Origin: Pyrobaculum islandicum DSM 4184
GTDB lineage: Archaea; Thermoproteota; Thermoprotei; Thermoproteales; Thermoproteaceae
Reading direction: 5' to 3'
Assembly (NCBI RefSeq): GCF_000015205.1
Contig: NC_008701.1
Location: forward strand, 809,436 to 873,435
DNA length: 64,000 bases
The notes beneath the pieces were generated by a model that saw only the letters and a list, made by a program, of their open reading frames with translations, was not told where the DNA came from and did no database searches. Shown here piece after piece: positions 61,472 to 64,000 of the stretch (position 1 is the first letter of the stretch; each line of letters opens with the position of its first letter). The position numbers were made by a program, and so were the translations under genes.

Positions 61472-62416
61472 GTGAATATTTACTACGACAGCGGTATATA
61501 TGTTGAAGGCCGTAAAACTAGGTTTGTTGTAGATCCAACAGGGCCGATAAAGAGAGATGTAGATTTTGTATTAGTTACACATGGTCATAGCGACCATATA
61601 TCTCGTTATGTCTTAAGACAGTTGGTAGTCGCAACTCAAGAAACTTTCGTTGCCATGTATATCCGTTTGGGCAGTCTACCTACAAGGCGTATAACTGTCG
61701 CACCAGGCAAATTCTTAGAGTTAGACGGTGTACATATAGCAGTGTTAGAGGCAGGACATATATTGGGCAGTGTTATGTATCTTGTAGAGATAGACGATTT
61801 ACAAGTGCTTTTTACAGGCGATTTCAATACCACAGGCACAATTTTAACAGATGCAGCTGAGCCCGTGGATAAGCCAGATATACTCGTCATGGACGCCACA
61901 TATGGAGACCCAGCCTATATATTTCCAAATAGAGCCGAGGTATACAATGAGTTACTAGATGTAGTTGAGAGATATACTACTAGCGGCAAAGTGGCTATAG
62001 TCGCATATCCGTTAGGCAAAGCACAGGAAGTCGCAAAGTTATTTGGAACCAGAGCTGGAGCACACATCACGGTGGCAAGATATAATAGAGCCTTAGGTAT
62101 TCCAACTGGCATGGAAAAAAATGTGGTAATAGTACCAAGCCTAAGGTCTGCGCCAACTGGGTATTTCAAGGTAGAGGTTAGTGGTTGGTATGCAGAAGAA
62201 ACTACAAAGAGAGAAGCAGCTAAAAGGGGAGTATATGGAATCCCTTTAAGCGACCATAGCGATTTTCCCAGCCTAGTGGAATTTGTAACAGAGACGTCTC
62301 CTAAATTAATATATACCGTTTATGGCTTCACGGAGAGATTTGCAAAACATCTTAGAAGACTTGGTTATAGGGCGTATACAATACCTGGCATTATGGGACT
62401 TGCGAAATTTTTCTAA
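61472..62416 (+). CDS. Metallo-beta-lactamase fold hydrolase (beta-CASP/exonuclease-like)
   Basis: About 314 residues from a GTG. Zinc motif HGHSDH at 37-42, further ligands in AGHILGSVMYLVEI and FTGDFNTTG, and the late GIPLSDHSDFPSL. The pattern is that of archaeal mRNA 3'-end processing or exonuclease relatives, without the KH domains of CPSF-like proteins. Probably a nuclease; substrate unknown. Confidence 0.85.
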   Translation: MNIYYDSGIYVEGRKTRFVVDPTGPIKRDVDFVLVTHGHSDHISRYVLRQLVVATQETFVAMYIRLGSLPTRRITVAPGKFLELDGVHIAVLEAGHILGSVMYLVEIDDLQVLFTGDFNTTGTILTDAAEPVDKPDILVMDATYGDPAYIFPNRAEVYNELLDVVERYTTSGKVAIVAYPLGKAQEVAKLFGTRAGAHITVARYNRALGIPTGMEKNVVIVPSLRSAPTGYFKVEVSGWYAEETTKREAAKRGVYGIPLSDHSDFPSLVEFVTETSPKLIYTVYGFTERFAKHLRRLGYRAYTIPGIMGLAKFF

Positions 62417-62727
62417 TGTAACTATCTAAAACAGTCAAAATAACTGCAATAGAGGAGGTTCGTCACTAGGGAGGTGGAGAGCCTTGGCACCGCCGCCCGA
62501 CGTGTAGAAACGGGGGTGTAGAATCGCGGTCAGAAATCTGACCAGGAGGTCAAAGGACATGACGTAGACGATCCGGAGCTTAGAGATAGAATATACCGAG
62601 CCGGTTTTAGGAACGTGCTTAGGGAGATCGTACAAAAGGCGAGGGAGGGGATGCCGGTGGTGGGGTGGACTCAGGGGAACCTCCTCTCTCTGCCCGCGGT
62701 GCGGGAGGCTTGTGAGGAGTAATGTCC
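62417..62727. other. Degenerate GC-rich stretch
   Basis: Contains only broken frames. One plus-strand piece reads ELRDRIYRAGFRNVLREIVQ, then KAREGMPVVG, which looks like a decayed, charged-helix protein, perhaps a mobile-element relic. No start codon in frame and several stops. A longer minus-strand frame crossing this zone into the BMP gene is a shadow. Confidence 0.35.
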
Positions 62728-62806
62728 CCGGCGCCCACGCCCGAGACATCTCAAATGTCGATGAGAGAGTAGGCGAGAAGAAAGTCCCTAGGCGTAGAGA
62801 CAGACG
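62728..62806 (-). repeat. Degenerate repeat, copy 2 (with hairpin)
   Basis: Reverse complement of about 79 bases matching 48396-48473. On this strand the hairpin reads GTCTCTACGCCTAGGGAC; the single change relative to copy 1 turns a C-G pair into U-G, so the RNA stem would persist. Confidence 0.6.
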
Positions 62807-62934
62807 ATAACAGATATAATCTTCTGTTTCAGCAACTTCGTGATGAGAATCATGCCCAAAGGCAAAATGCCTGATCCTGGGGTAGCTGATCTTTAATAGT
62901 TTACTTAATAAAGCTAAGAGACGCCGATAGGAAA

Positions 62935-62946
62935 GCTTATATATGG
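62935..62946 (+). promoter_or_regulatory. TATA box of BMP-family binding protein gene
   Basis: gcttatatatgg preceded by gatagga (BRE-like), centred 24 bases before the ATG. Confidence 0.6.
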
Positions 62947-62963
62947 AATTAACTTTATGACTC

Positions 62964-64000
62964 ATGGCTACCAATAGAAGAGATTGGTTAAAAATTGTGG
63001 CTTCTTTCGTGGTAGGCGCCGTCTTAGGCTCCGGAGGCACATATTTGGCGCTACAAAGTATTAAGTCTACAGTTGAAAGAAGTACCGCCAGTGCTACTAC
63101 AACCAACGTTAGGGAAGCTGCACGTACGACAACAGGACTTCCCAAGATGAAGATACACTTTATATACGTAGGACCCATCGGCGATTACGGCTGGACTTAT
63201 GCACATGAAATGGGCAGGAGGTATCTCGAGAAGAAGCTGTGTCCAAATCCAAACAAATTATGTATCGTAGAAACAGCGTATACCGAGAACGTCCCTGAAG
63301 ACCAAGCATATGTCTATATAAAGAGAGCTGTCTCTGACGGCGCCCATATGGTATTTACCACCTCTTACGGTTTTATGGATGCCACAAAAAAGGCGGCAAG
63401 AGAATATCCAGATCGCTTCTTTGCCCATTGTTCTGGCTTCTTCAAAGACCAAGACGAGTGGGCTGCTCTCCCTAACTTTGCCGAATATTTCATAGACCTC
63501 TACGAGGCTTACTACTTAAACGGGATTGTTGCAGGGAAGATGACAAAGACAAATAAATTGGGTTACGTTGCCGCGTTTTTAATTCCAGAGGTAATACGTC
63601 ACATGAACGCCTTTTTAATAGGCGCTAGAGAGGTGAATCCAAAAGTGACCATGGACGTTATACAACTTGGTTCGTGGTATAATCCCCAGGGCGCGAAAAA
63701 AGCCGCAATAACGTTAGTCGAGTCTAACGGCGCAGATGTCTTAGCATTTACGGAAGATTCGCCCACTGTATTACAAACAGCTGAGGACTATCAAAAACAG
63801 GGGAGGACTGTGTGGTCTTTTTCACACTACAGCGATATGTCACAATATGGGCCAAAGGCCCATTTGACAGGCCAAATCGTAAACTGGGGACCTCTATATG
63901 TAGAGATGGCTATAAGAGCGTATCTCGCATGGGTCTCAGGCGAGATGTCTATATGGTCAGAGTGGCCGCCTGAGAGACCACGGGACTACTGGTGGAGTAT
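62964..64000 (+). CDS. BMP-family ABC transporter substrate-binding protein, 3' end outside window
   Basis: Extracellular receptor of a nucleoside/purine-type ABC importer. The visible 345 residues start MATNRRDWLKIVASFVVGAV, a signal/anchor (RRDW is Tat-like), then a Ser/Thr-rich linker. The BMP domain has IHFIYVGPIGDYGWTYAHEM, DGAHMVFTTSYGFMDATKKA and KTNKLGYVAAFLIPEVIRHM. It runs off the right edge. Transporter subunits are expected just outside. Confidence 0.9.
   Translation, partial: MATNRRDWLKIVASFVVGAVLGSGGTYLALQSIKSTVERSTASATTTNVREAARTTTGLPKMKIHFIYVGPIGDYGWTYAHEMGRRYLEKKLCPNPNKLCIVETAYTENVPEDQAYVYIKRAVSDGAHMVFTTSYGFMDATKKAAREYPDRFFAHCSGFFKDQDEWAALPNFAEYFIDLYEAYYLNGIVAGKMTKTNKLGYVAAFLIPEVIRHMNAFLIGAREVNPKVTMDVIQLGSWYNPQGAKKAAITLVESNGADVLAFTEDSPTVLQTAEDYQKQGRTVWSFSHYSDMSQYGPKAHLTGQIVNWGPLYVEMAIRAYLAWVSGEMSIWSEWPPERPRDYWWS

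Noticed and set aside
62838-62880. Possible C/D sRNA (TGATGA ... CTGA)
   Set aside because: Only about 24 bases separate the C-like and D-like boxes, with no D'/C' pair between them; too short for a standard guide RNA.
62435-63178. 247-residue minus-strand frame
   Set aside because: It runs through a degenerate stretch and then over the start, promoter and signal sequence of the BMP protein gene; residue make-up is not protein-like.
1-64000. CRISPR arrays
   Set aside because: No series of regularly spaced direct repeats was found on reading through, and no cas genes are present.

Overview
The window looks like a chromosomal segment of a hyperthermophilic crenarchaeon of the genus Pyrobaculum (Thermoproteales). 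The family B DNA polymerase, SmAP3, Rpo8, Spt4/Rpo7, thermosome, archaeal DnaG, short glucan phosphorylase, tungsten-type aldehyde ferredoxin oxidoreductase and a tRNA-Thr gene broken by two introns all fit. So do the many TATA boxes placed about 20-27 bases before start codons (leaderless transcripts). The species is not proven; the moderate GC and the polymerase sequence, from memory, suggest P. islandicum or a close relative.

Layout. 1-7.5 kb: uS13-uS4 ribosomal genes, then an oligopeptide/sugar-type ABC uptake operon (DOMON-like surface protein, small membrane protein, large binding protein, two permeases) with no ATPase. 7.8-15.4 kb: translation and transcription genes (uL16/L10e, NAC, AlaRS, then a HIT-ATPase-PIN-Rpo7-Spt4 operon). 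15.5-18.7 kb: NDP-sugar pyrophosphorylase, BtpA-like protein, small zinc protein and a possible C/D sRNA. 18.8-22.3 kb: a colinear cluster around a short XPD-like Fe-S helicase with a winged-helix protein and an M48 protease. 23.1-25.06 kb: a GC-rich island of decayed genes, small membrane proteins and TnpB relics with a long palindrome. 25.1-30.2 kb: an operon of geranylgeranyl reductase, class II aldolase, RibK, HerA and NurA. 30.2-35.5 kb: ASCH, DUF711, Fe-S HhH glycosylase-like, PTPS-like, MoaD-like, flavin-reductase-like, a ribbon-helix-helix protein and the two-subunit fumarase. 35.5-39.1 kb: Lhr-type helicase, SmAP3 and Rpo8. 39.2-41.2 kb: an AT-rich three-gene operon (miniature TFIIB-like protein, secretion ATPase with an N-terminal Cys cluster, membrane protein), the best candidate here for an undescribed system. 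41.6-47.9 kb: thermosome, MetAP, DnaG, PolB. 48.95-52 kb: tRNA-Thr, uL15, SecY, a Lys/Glu-rich mini-protein and a SPOUT methyltransferase. 52-59.5 kb: glycogen metabolism (NDP-sugar pyrophosphorylase, glycogen synthase, GH57, glucan phosphorylase) flanking an AOR. 59.5-64 kb: ThiI, transposon remnants, an MBL-fold protein and the start of a BMP-family nucleoside-type binding protein.

Most of the window is compact housekeeping sequence with short overlaps (ATGA/GTGA) inside operons. The five gene-poor gaps (23.1-25.06, 41.2-41.65, 48.4-48.95, 60.9-61.47 and 62.4-62.96 kb) hold degenerate material. Two pairs of these gaps share recognisable homologous blocks in inverted orientation, which points to old, decayed mobile elements of one or two families.
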